Assembly: GCA_963422285.2 (NCBI GenBank) | Contig: CAXXJO010000001.1 | Location: 1 to 64,000, forward strand | Length of the DNA: 64,000 nt | Direction: 5' to 3' | Source of the DNA: VXYL01 sp963422285 | GTDB taxonomy: Bacteria; Pseudomonadota; Gammaproteobacteria; Pseudomonadales; Azotimanducaceae | Part shown: positions 1 to 7,706 of the stretch, one piece after another | Layout: each line of letters begins with the position of its first letter | Numbering within the stretch: position 1 is the stretch's first letter | The notes under the pieces: generated by a model | Database searches by the model: none | Told to the model about the DNA's origin: nothing | What the model saw: the letters and a program-made list of their open reading frames with translations, nothing else | Position numbers and translations under genes: made by a program

Positions 1-648
1 TCGAGCCGCTGCGCCTGGACCGCGAGCGGCTGCATCTGGGCGACGTCCAGGCGGCCGTGGCGCGCGACCTGTCGGACGAGACGCCGCGGCGCTCGGGCGA
101 GGCCAGGAGCGGCCAGACGCTGCGCCTGCTGCGCGGCGCCGGACGGCCGGTGGCGGTGGCGGTCGACGACGCGCACCTGCTCCACCACCGCACGCTGAAG
201 GGCCTGCGGCGGCTGCGCGAGCTGGCCGGGCGCCGGACGCCGGCGGCGGCGCCGTGCCTGCTGCTGGTCGCCCAGCGCGACGCCGGGGCGGAGCTGCCGG
301 AGGTGGGGCTGCGCTCGGACGCGCTGCGCCTGGGCGGGCCGACCGCGGACGAGGCCGCGGGCCGCCCTGCGGGCGGCCGTGAACCGCGGCGGGCGGACGC
401 GGTTCGCGCCGGAGGCGGTGGCGGCGCTGGCGGCCTCGGCGCGGGCGCGCAACTGGCTGGACCTGCGGCGGCTCGCCCGACGACTGCGTCGCCGAGGCGC
501 TGGCGCGGGAGATCGCGGACCGTGGACGCCGCGGTCGCGGGCGCGGCGCTGCGCCCGTCCGCGCGGCCGGCGCCCGGCGCGGCGGCCGGCGCGGCCGCCG
601 TCCGACGAGGCGGTGGCGGCCGCGCTGGCGGCGAGGAGGGCGGCGTGA
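1..648 (+). pseudogene. MuB-like transposition ATPase, 5' end outside window, frameshifted
   Basis: The first readable frame carries a Walker B-like stretch, VAVAVDDAHLLH, followed by a typical AAA region ending in LLLVAQRD. The remainder continues in two other frames (about 355-480, then onward), including RTRFAPEAVAALAASA, which resembles the helical lid of MuB/TniB/ExeA-type ATPases. In Mu-like phages MuB binds target DNA and activates the MuA transposase. The Walker A region would be upstream of base 1. At least two frameshifts are needed to join the pieces, so it is called broken here. Identity rests on the Walker B region and the position just before GemA. Confidence 0.6.
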
Positions 649-907
649 GGATCGAATTCTCCGGCGCGCGCCGGCTCGGCGGCTCGCCGCCCTACGACCT
701 GGAGGTCGACGTCCTCGTCGACGGCCGGCTCGTCGGCCGCGGCTACAAAGGACGCCTACGGGACGCGGCTGTGGCAGGACGTCGAGGGCCTGTCCGAGGC
801 GATGGGCGGGCCGGACCGCGGCGGCCCGCCTGCTGCCGGCCTGGAAGCGCGAGGTGGCCCGCCTGCTCCGGCAGGCGGCCCGCGGCGGCGGAGGCGGCGA
901 TGGCTGA
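645..907 (+). pseudogene. Small phage protein of unknown function, frameshifted
   Basis: A GTG at 645 overlaps the stop of the preceding ATPase and opens RIEFSGARRLGGSPPYDLEV. The sense sequence then moves through two more frames and ends in a Lys/Arg-rich helix (LPAWKREVARLLRQAAR) at a TGA overlapping the gemA start. I do not recognise the family. The tight overlaps on both sides suggest it was a real member of the early operon. Two single-base shifts are required to read it through. Confidence 0.4.
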
Positions 908-1384
908 GGTCTCGGCGACGCGTCCGATCACGCCGGCGCAGGTGCGGGCGGTCCACGCGGCGCTGGGCCGCCGCGGGATCGGGGACGCGGACTACCGCGC
1001 CGTTCTGCGCGCGAACTACGGCGCCGCGTCCTGCAAGGAGCTGACGCGGCGGCAGGCGAGCGACCTGCTGGCCCGCCTGGGGCGGCCGCTGCCGCAGGCC
1101 CCGGGGACGCCGCCGGCGCCGCGCCCGCCGGTCCGCCGGGCGGCGCGGCCCGAAGCCGGGGCCGGCGGCCGAGGACGCCGTGCCGCGGCTGGCGAGCGGG
1201 GGCGCAGCGGGCGCTGGCCGCGGCGCTCGCCGGCGAGGTCGCGTGGCGCCGGCCGGACGGCTTCCGGCGCTGGCTGCGGGCGTACGTCGGCGTCGAGCGG
1301 GTCGCCACCGCGCGCCAGGCCGCGCAGGCGATCCAGGGGCTGAAGGCGATGAAGGCGCGGCAGCGGGAGCGGCGCGATGGCTGA
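900..1384 (+). pseudogene. GemA-like early regulator (Mu gp16 family, DUF1018), one frameshift
   Basis: It starts MAEVSATRPITPAQVRAVHA; the N-terminal region includes GIGDADYRAVLRANYG and a helix, CKELTRRQASDLLARLG, both typical of DUF1018/GemA. The C-terminal part reads in another frame from about 1200 (LAAALAGEVAWRRPDGFRRW) and ends in a basic tail at 1384. GemA in Mu modulates host gene expression and DNA relaxation. The gene overlaps its upstream neighbour and the downstream Mor-like gene, matching Mu-like early operons. A single frameshift near 1165-1195 separates the two halves. Confidence 0.7.
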
Positions 1385-1713
1385 CGGGGCGCGGGCCGCG
1401 GCGGCCGCCGCCGAGGCGCTGCGGCGGGGGCTGGCGTCGCCGGCGTTCGGCGCCGCCCTGGGCGACGACGACGACGAGCGCGTGTGGCTGCTGCTGCGGG
1501 CGCTGTGCGAGGAGCTGCACCCGCTCGGGCCGTGCGCGTGGCCGAGCGCCCAGGGGCTGGCGCGGCGGCTGGGCCGGGCCGAGCGCGACGCCCGCCTCCG
1601 CGCCGACTTCGACGGCCGCAACCACCGCGCCCTCGCCCGCCGCGAGGGGGCTGAGCGTGCGCCAGGTCCGCCGCATCGTGGACCGCCGGCGGCGGCGGGG
1701 GCGAGACTGGTAG
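1377..1713 (+). pseudogene. Mor-family middle transcription activator, one frameshift
   Basis: It opens MADGARAAAAAAEALRRGLA and includes ADFDGRNHRALARR followed, in the next frame, by GLSVRQVRRIVDRRRRR. This is the characteristic C-terminal helix-turn-helix of the Mor/C activators of Mu-like phages, which switch on middle or late transcription. The ATG overlaps the gemA stop by eight bases. A one-base shift near 1650 splits the DNA-binding region from its turn. About 110 residues if restored, close to the normal size for Mor. Confidence 0.7.
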
Positions 1714-1722
1714 GCTACGCGC

Positions 1723-2579
1723 ATGGCGGAGAACTCGGCGATCGAATGGACGGACCACACCTTCAACCCGTGGTGGGGCTGCGCCAAGGTGTCTCCGGCC
1801 TGCGACCGCTGCTACGCGGAAGCCTGGGCGAAACGCAACCGGCCACGGCGTCTGGGGCCCCCGGGCGCCGCGGCGTCTGTTCGGAGACGACCACTGGCGC
1901 CGGCCGCTGCGCTGGAACCGGACGCGGCGCGGTCGGGACGGCGCGCGCGGGTGTTCTGCGCGTCGATGGCGGACGTGTTCGAGTGGCGCGCCGACCTGCG
2001 GGGGCCGCGCCGGCGGCTCTGGGCGCTCGTCGAGGCCAGCCCAACCTCGACTGGCTGCTCTTGACCAAGCGCCGCATCTGGCGCGTCGGCTGGCGCCTTG
2101 GGGGACGGACTGGCCGGATCACGTCCTGGCTCGGCGCCACCGTCGAGAACCAGCGTTTCGCGGGCAAGCGGCATTCCGTTCCTGCTCGACACGCCCAGCC
2201 GCTATCGGTTCCTGAGCTGCGAGCCGCTGCTGGGGCCGATCGACCTCGCCGAGTGGATCGACGGCCTGGACTGGGTGATCGCCGGAGGAGAGAGCGGCGC
2301 GGGCGCGCGGCCCGCGCACCCGGACTGGATTCGCGGACTGCGCGACCAGTGCGCGGCCGCCGGCGCGGCCTTCCACTTCAAGCAGTGGGGCGCGTGGCGG
2401 CCGGTGCGCGGCGCTGACGAAAAGGTATCCTCGTGCGGATGGGGAAGAAGACGGCCGGCCGCGATCTCGACGGCCGAACCTGGGACGAACTGCCTCGTGG
2501 CTACTCAGACCGCACTGGACTTCGGAGACGCCCCGCCGGGGGTGGCGAAGCAACCGAGCAAGGGAAAACGGCCGGTTGA
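1723..2579 (+). pseudogene. Phage Gp37/Gp68-family three-Cys-motif protein (DUF5131), frameshifted
   Basis: The N-terminus MAENSAIEWTDHTFNPWWGC continues to SPACDRCYAE, the diagnostic three-cysteine motif of DUF5131 (phage Gp37/Gp68). Later blocks VFCASMADVFEW, LGATVENQ, RYRFLSCEPLLGPIDL and WVIAGGESG are family hallmarks but fall in different frames, so at least four indels are needed. The sense frame ends at 2579 after MGKKTAGRDLDGRTWDELP. The family looks like a radical-SAM-type iron-sulfur protein; its reaction is not known to me. It is directly followed by its usual partner, TcmP. Confidence 0.8.
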
Positions 2580-3365
2580 GGGCGGGACCGCGGCTGTGGA
2601 CATCCGACAAGGCGGCCCTGATCGACGAATACCTCCATCTCTTTCTGCTGCTCACCAAGCACGGCGTGTATCTGGACCCTCTTCGCCGGGCCGCAGAACG
2701 ACAGACTCGAAGACTGGTCGGTGCGGCGAGTGCTGGAACGACGCACCCAGGGCCCCGGCCATCCGCCGCTACGCCGTCTGCGACAGCAGTCTGGAGCAGG
2801 CCGAGAAACTGCGGGAACTCGGCGACGGCCGCCCCGAAGCGACGTTTCAAGGTCTACCAGGGAGACGCGAACGTTCTCGTCCCCGACATGCTGAACTGGG
2901 CGAATATCGGGCCGAGGACAGCCTGCTTCTGCCTGATCGATCAGCGCACCTTCGAGTGCGACTGGACGACCGTCGAAACAATCGCGCGGTTCAAGCAGGA
3001 AGGCCTGAAGATAGAGATGTTCTACTTTCTCGCCCAGGGCTGGATCGATCGCGCGTGGGCGAGCGTCAAGGACGCCCGAAGGCTGGAGGCGTGGTGGGGC
3101 GGAGCGGACTACGAGCGGTTCCACCGACTCGGAGCCAGTTCATCGCGCGCACCGTCTTTGCGAGCGATTCCGCGACGAACTGGGCTACGCATTCGCGGAA
3201 CCGTTTTCCATCCACGAGAAGGGCGAAGGTTCCCGGACGATGTACTACATGATCCACGCATCGGACCATCCGGACGCGAACAATCTGATGTCTAGGGCGT
3301 ACAGGGAAGTCTCCAGAAGACGGCTGGGCGACAGAGAGTCGCTCCGCCTTCCAGGCATGGAATGA
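2576..3365 (+). pseudogene. Three-Cys-motif partner protein TcmP, frameshifted
   Basis: The gene begins with a TTG overlapping the stop of the DUF5131 gene. Blocks LWTSDKAALIDEYLHLFL, YLDLFAGPQN (after a shift), FKVYQGDANVLVPDML, FCLIDQRTFECDWTTVETIA and FYFLAQGWIDRAW match TcmP. The C-terminal block with RDELGYAFAEPFSIHEKGEG and YYMIHASDHPDANNLMSRAY is in yet another frame and ends at 3365. The YLDLFAGPG-like and DGN-like motifs suggest a methyltransferase-type Rossmann fold. Function is unknown; the pair is common in phages and islands. At least three indels break it here. Confidence 0.75.
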
Positions 3366-3452
3366 GGGCGTCGCGCGGAAAGTGACGCGCATCCGCGTCC
3401 CGCGTCCCGACGCCGCGGCGACCATCGGGCGGTTTCCCTCCGGAGCCGTCCG

Positions 3453-4266
3453 ATGGACAAGCACCCCGCCCGCCTGCTCCTGCCGTGCGCCCTGCTGGCG
3501 TCGCCCTGGGCGTTCGCCGCCGAGACCCTGTCGCTGTCGTACGGCCTGGCCGCCGACGGCTCCTGCCCCGAGGCGGGGGGCACCGCGTGTGTCGGCGGAG
3601 TACCGCAGGGACGAAGCCGGAGGTCTCGGCGTCGAAGCCTACGTCCGCGGCGCGCCGAGCGGCACCGACTGCACGGTCGAGTCGCTGTCCTACGACCTGG
3701 CGGTCCGAGCGGCGCTTCGACCTGGGCGTCGGCGGCTGGCGGGCTGCGGCGGTGTTCGGCGCCCGCGCGGACGTCGACGTCGGCCGTCTACGAACTCGCC
3801 GGCTGGGACGGCCCGGCGCATCTGGCGCCGACCGCCTCGCTGCCGGCCCGGCGCGGCCGAGGACGCTGACGGCCTCGCTGGGCGTCGCGCGCGCCTTCGG
3901 GCCGGTGGAGATCGGCGCCGGCGTCAACGTCGTCCCCAACGACTGGGCGGGGGCCGGACGGCCCGGAGTCCCGGCGCTCGCTGGCGCTCCAGGCGGCCTG
4001 GGACGCGCCGTTCGGCGTCGAGATCGAGGCCGAAGCGGACGCCACCGAGGAATACGCCGTCTGGGGCGCGACCGCGCCGCTGGCGGCGGGATCGTCGGGG
4101 ACCGCTTCGGAATCGTCGCGGCGTACCGCCTCCGCGGCGGACTCGGCGATCTGCACAACCCCGCGGCCGGCACGCCGGACGTTCGTCGGCCAGCGCTGGA
4201 CGGCGCCCCGCGCGGGGCGGCCGGACGTCGTCCGTCGAAGTCGGCCTCGAGTGGAGGCTGCGGTGA
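3453..4266 (+). pseudogene. Secreted, beta-strand-rich phage protein, frameshifted
   Basis: It starts MDKHPARLLLPCALLASPW followed by AFAAETLSLSYG, a good Sec signal peptide with a cleavage site after AFA. The rest alternates short polar and aromatic strands and ends VEVGLEWRLR, a pattern like outer-membrane barrels (terminal aromatic strand). The frames change several times (around 3600, 3700, 3950 and 4050). Similar proteins occur before the lysis genes of some Mu-like prophages, but I cannot name a family. The stop overlaps the next start. Confidence 0.45.
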
Positions 4267-4526
4267 GCGGCGTCGTGGCGAAGCTGCGGCCGACCGCGAT
4301 CGTGTTCGCCGCGGCCATCGTCGCCATCGTCTGGATGAGCTACCACCACACCGGGCAGTTCGTGGCGCAGGGGCTGGGCGCTGCTGGCCTCGCACGACGC
4401 CGCCACCGTCAAGGACGGGGTGGTGCAGCTGCTGGGCGCGGTGGCGTCGAACCTGGTGGCCGTGGGGGGCCGTCACCGGCCTCGTCGGTAGCGCTGACCA
4501 AACTATGCGAAGACTCGCCCTCCTGA
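4263..4526 (+). pseudogene. Holin-like small membrane protein, frameshifted
   Basis: A GTG start overlaps the preceding stop. The N-terminal segment TAIVFAAAIVAIVWMSYHH is a clear membrane helix. A second hydrophobic stretch (VVQLLGAVASNLVAV, then VTGLVGSALTKLCED) appears after one-base shifts near 4380 and 4460. A small protein with two membrane segments placed just before a lipoprotein and a lysozyme fits a holin or a spanin-associated lysis protein. There is no family signature I can confirm. Confidence 0.45.
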
Positions 4527-4765
4527 CCCTGCCCCTGGTCGCCGGCTGCGCCGGCGCGGGGGGCGCCGCTGGCGGTGGACACGCCGCTGGGATCGATCCG
4601 CGCCGGCGCGGCGCCGCGGGCGGAGGCGGACGGCCTGCCGCCTGCGCGTCGAGGGCGCCCTGGACGTGGTGCTGCCGCCCGGCGCGTCGTGGATGGTCTG
4701 CCCGTCCGAGCCCGAGACGCCCGCGCCGGAGCCCGAGACGCCCGCCGCGGCGCCCGGCGAAATCG
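4505..4765 (+). pseudogene. Phage lipoprotein (Rz1-like position), frameshifted
   Basis: The start MRRLALLTLPLVAGCAGAG has a lipobox, LVAGC, so the mature protein would be lipid-anchored at its cysteine. After two one-base shifts it continues VEGALDVVLPPGASWMVC and a PETPAPEPETPAA linker. Its place between the holin-like gene and the lysozyme suggests a lysis-module lipoprotein. No stop separates it from the lysozyme domain in the third frame, so a lipoprotein-lysozyme fusion cannot be excluded. Confidence 0.45.
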
Positions 4766-5161
4766 ACGAGCTCGCCGCCCTCAAGGAGGCGGAGGGGTTC
4801 CGCCCGGAGCCGGAAGTGCGACGGCCGGAAGGGTCCACGTCGCCTACGGCCATGCGGTCGCGGAGGCCGAGGGCGAGCTGCTGCTGGAGTGCGACTGGGC
4901 GGGCGCGGTCGCCGACGCCGCGGACGTGGTGGGAGAGCCGACCTGGTCGTCGATGGCGCAGGCGCGGCGCGACGCCCTGGCGGAGATCGTGTTCATGGGC
5001 GGCAGGGACGGCTTCAGGCAGCACGTGCGCACGCTCGACGCGGTGCGCGCCGGCGACTGGCGCGGGCCGCGGACGAGATCGAGTTCCGCAGCCGGCTGGA
5101 GCCGGAGGCGCGGCGGGCGCGAATCGCCCGCTGGATGCGCCGCGGGGAGCGCGGCGAGTGA
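4766..5161 (+). pseudogene. T4-type phage lysozyme (endolysin), frameshifted
   Basis: IDELAALKEAEGFRPEP contains the EGFR/EGLR-type catalytic glutamate region of T4-like lysozymes. After a shift near 4830, HVAYGHAV corresponds to the conserved IGYGH block and RDALAEIVFMGGRDGFRQHV to the MVFQMG..GF block, followed by LDAVRAGDWRGAADEI. The protein ends at 5161 and its TGA overlaps the GTG of the next gene. It would cleave peptidoglycan during lysis. The start is uncertain because the frame is continuous with the upstream lipoprotein. Confidence 0.6.
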
Positions 5162-5436
5162 GCCTGGCGCAGATCGCGCCGGTGCTGTGGACCGTAGGCC
5201 TGGGCGCGGTCGCGGCCGCGGTCGGCTGGCTGATCCGGGCGGTGCTCGGCTCGAGTCGGCGCATCGCCGCCATCGAGGCCGAGATGCGCTCGCTGCACGT
5301 GCGCGACGAGATCGTCGCCGTGCATCGCCGCGTCGACGACGTGGCGCGTTCCTCGGCCTCGGTCGAGGGCCAGCTGCGGCAGCTGAACCAGACCATGGGC
5401 ATCGTCCACGCGCATCTGCTGGACGCCGCCAAGTGA
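5158..5436 (+). CDS. DUF2730 family phage protein (Mu gp25-like)
   Basis: 92 residues from a GTG overlapping the lysozyme stop. An N-terminal membrane segment (IAPVLWTVGLGAVAAAVGWL) is followed by a coiled-coil-like region with VHRRVDDVARSSASVEGQL and LNQTMGIVHAHLLDAA. This architecture, and the location directly before the gp26- and gp27-like genes, matches DUF2730 of Mu-like phages. Role unknown. It is the first prophage gene in the window with an undamaged frame, and its stop overlaps the next start. Confidence 0.75.
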   Translation: MSLAQIAPVLWTVGLGAVAAAVGWLIRAVLGSSRRIAAIEAEMRSLHVRDEIVAVHRRVDDVARSSASVEGQLRQLNQTMGIVHAHLLDAAK

Positions 5437-5729
5437 CCTACTCGGAGCGGCACGTCGCCGACCTGCGCCTGACGACGCTGCAGGTGCTCGCGGCCGCCGG
5501 CGTCGAGACGCCGGTGCCGATCCTGCGCGCCGCCGTCGAGGAGGCGTCGCCGCACCGCCCGGGCGCCGGGCGCCTGCGGCAGGAATTGTCGTGGCTGGCC
5601 GAGCGCGGGCTGGTGGCGCTGCGCGCCGTCGGCGCCAGCGTGGCCGCGGCGACCATCGCCGAGCGCGGCGAGGACGTCGCCCTGGGCCGCGAGCGCCTGG
5701 CCGGAGTCGCCCCGCCGGGGACGGACTGA
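5433..5729 (+). CDS. Mu gp26-like phage protein (winged-helix type)
   Basis: 98 residues from a GTG that overlaps the gp25-like stop. The sequence RHVADLRLTTLQVLAAAGVE, then LRQELSWLAERGLVALR and a short strand, TIAERGEDVALGRE, looks like a small winged-helix or ArsR-like fold, as in the phage proteins between DUF2730 and DUF3486 in Mu-like genomes. No activity can be assigned. One base separates it from the next gene, so the module is probably translated as a unit. Confidence 0.65.
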   Translation: MTYSERHVADLRLTTLQVLAAAGVETPVPILRAAVEEASPHRPGAGRLRQELSWLAERGLVALRAVGASVAAATIAERGEDVALGRERLAGVAPPGTD

Positions 5730-5730
5730 C

Positions 5731-6282
5731 GTGGCCGACGGCACGCGCGGGCGCATGGGCCGCATCCAGCAGCTGCCCGACGCCATCCGCGAGCGCCTGG
5801 ACGAATTGCTGCGCGCCGGGGTCTCCCAGCGCGACATCCTGCGCCGGCTCGAGCCGCTGCTGGCGGCGGCCGGCGAGCGGCCGCTGTCGGCCGCCGGCCT
5901 GAACCGCTACGCCACCCGCGTGGAGCGGGCCGGGCGGCGCATCCGCGAGGCCCGCGAGGTGGCCGACGCCTGGACCGCGAAGTTCGGCGAAAGCCCCGCC
6001 GGCGAGGTCGGCCAGCACGTGGTCGAGCTGCTGCGGGTGCTGGCGTTCGAGTCGGCGCTGGCGCACGGCGCCGACTCGAACGACGGCCCGGTGGACGCCG
6101 AGCAGCTCAACGCCCTGGCGCTGGCGGTGCAGCGGCTCGAGCGCACCGCGGAGATCGGCGCCCGGCGGCTGCGCGCGATCCGCCGCGAGGCGGCCGACGC
6201 GGCCGGGCGCGAGGCGCGGCGGCAGGGCCTGTCCGCGGACGCCGCCGGCGCCATCCGCGCCGCGGTCGAGGGCGCGGCATGA
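5731..6282 (+). CDS. DUF3486 family protein, probable small terminase (Mu gp27-like)
   Basis: 183 residues from a GTG. The N-terminal part GRIQQLPDAIRERLDELLRA followed by GVSQRDILRRLEPL is the helix-turn-helix typical of DUF3486. The rest is helical (VGQHVVELLRVLAFESALAH) and ends in a basic region, IRREAADAAGREARR. DUF3486 proteins sit just before the large terminase in Mu-like phages and are taken to recognise DNA for packaging. The stop overlaps the terminase ATG. Confidence 0.8.
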   Translation: MADGTRGRMGRIQQLPDAIRERLDELLRAGVSQRDILRRLEPLLAAAGERPLSAAGLNRYATRVERAGRRIREAREVADAWTAKFGESPAGEVGQHVVELLRVLAFESALAHGADSNDGPVDAEQLNALALAVQRLERTAEIGARRLRAIRREAADAAGREARRQGLSADAAGAIRAAVEGAA

Positions 6283-7703
6283 CCGCGCCGCGCACCCTGC
6301 TGCCCTACCAGCGGCGCTGGGTGCAGGACCCCGCGCGCCTCAAGGTGTGCGAAAAATCCAGGCGCGTCGGGCTGTCGTGGGCCGAGGCGTACGACGCCGT
6401 CATGCATGCCGGCCGGACGCGGGAGTCCGGCGGCGGCGACGTCTACTACCAGTCCTACGCCCGCGACATGACGCGGGGATTCATCTCGGATTGCGCGGCC
6501 TGGGCCGAATTCCTGGACGTGGCCGCGGCCGCGGTCGGCGAAACGCTGGTGGAGCTGGGCGGCGGCCAGGCGCCGGCGTACCGGCTGCCGCTGGCGTCCG
6601 GGCGGCAGATCGTCGCCATGACCAGCGCCCCGCGGGCGTTTCGCGGCGTCGGCCGGCCGGGCGACGTGGCGATCGTCGACGAGGCGGCCTACGTCGACGA
6701 TCTCGAGGAGGTGCTGGCGGCGGCGCTGGCCGTCACCGTCTGGGGCGGGCGCGTGCGCGTGGTGTCGACGCATCGCGGCGAGAGTTCGCCGTTCGCGGCG
6801 CTCGCGCGCGACGTGGGCGAGGGCCGCGTGCCCGGCTCGCTGCACCGCGTCCCTCTCGCGGCCGCGATCGGCGACGGCCTCTACCGGCGCATCTGCGCCG
6901 TGCGAGGCGTCGACTGGTCGCCGGAGGCCGAACGCGGCTGGGAGGCCGCCCTGCGCGCCGAGTACGGCGACCGGGCGGCGGAGGAGCTCGACTGCGTGCC
7001 CAGCGCCGGCGTCGGCGCCTGGCTGCCCTGGGCCCTGGTCCGGGGCGCGGAGAGCGCCGAGGCCGGCGACCCCGGCCGCTACGCCGGCGGCTCCGTCTTC
7101 GTCGGCGTCGACGTGGCGCGGCGCCGCGACCTGTGGGTCGCCGCGGTCGTCGAGACCGTCGGCGACGCGCGCTGGCTGCGCGAGCTCCGCTGCGAGCGCG
7201 ACATCCCGTTCGGACAGCAGCGCGACATCGTCGCCGAGCTCGTCGACCGCTACCGCCCCGTCCGCGTCGCCGTGGACCAGACCGGCATGGGCGAGGCGTT
7301 CGTGGAGGCGCTCCAGGAGCGCCACGGGGCGCTCGTGGAGGGCGTGCTGATGACCGGCCCGCGGCGGCTGGATCTGGCCACGACCCTGAAGGAGGCCCTG
7401 GAGGACCGCCGCCTGCGCGTCCCGCCCGACGAGGCCCTGCGCCGCGACCTGCACGCCGTGCGCGCCGAGGCCGGCCCGACCGGCGCCCCGCGCCTGGTCG
7501 CGCACCGCGCGGGAACCGACGGCCACGCCGACAGATTCTGGGCCCTGGCGTTGGCCGTGGGCGCCGCGTCCGACGACCGCGGGCCGTTCCAGGCGTGGTT
7601 CGACGGACGGGCGGCGTCGGCCGCGACCGAGGCGGGCTACCGGACGGACGCGGGGCTGGGCGTCGCCCGCTCGCCGTTCGCGGCCCTGGACGGGTGGAGG
7701 TGA
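6279..7703 (+). CDS. Terminase large subunit (Mu gp28-like)
   Basis: 474 residues, the usual length. The ATPase domain has a Walker A-like CEKSRRVGLSWAEA near residue 26 and Walker B VAIVDEAAYVDD near 130, with VVSTHRGESSPF as the coupling region. The C-terminal RNase H-like nuclease shows its acidic residues in VGVDVARRRD, AVDQTGMGEAF and HADRFWALALAVG. It powers headful packaging of phage DNA and cuts it. It overlaps the small terminase by four bases and precedes the portal by three. All motifs are intact. Confidence 0.92.
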   Translation: MTAPRTLLPYQRRWVQDPARLKVCEKSRRVGLSWAEAYDAVMHAGRTRESGGGDVYYQSYARDMTRGFISDCAAWAEFLDVAAAAVGETLVELGGGQAPAYRLPLASGRQIVAMTSAPRAFRGVGRPGDVAIVDEAAYVDDLEEVLAAALAVTVWGGRVRVVSTHRGESSPFAALARDVGEGRVPGSLHRVPLAAAIGDGLYRRICAVRGVDWSPEAERGWEAALRAEYGDRAAEELDCVPSAGVGAWLPWALVRGAESAEAGDPGRYAGGSVFVGVDVARRRDLWVAAVVETVGDARWLRELRCERDIPFGQQRDIVAELVDRYRPVRVAVDQTGMGEAFVEALQERHGALVEGVLMTGPRRLDLATTLKEALEDRRLRVPPDEALRRDLHAVRAEAGPTGAPRLVAHRAGTDGHADRFWALALAVGAASDDRGPFQAWFDGRAASAATEAGYRTDAGLGVARSPFAALDGWR

Positions 7704-7706
7704 CGG

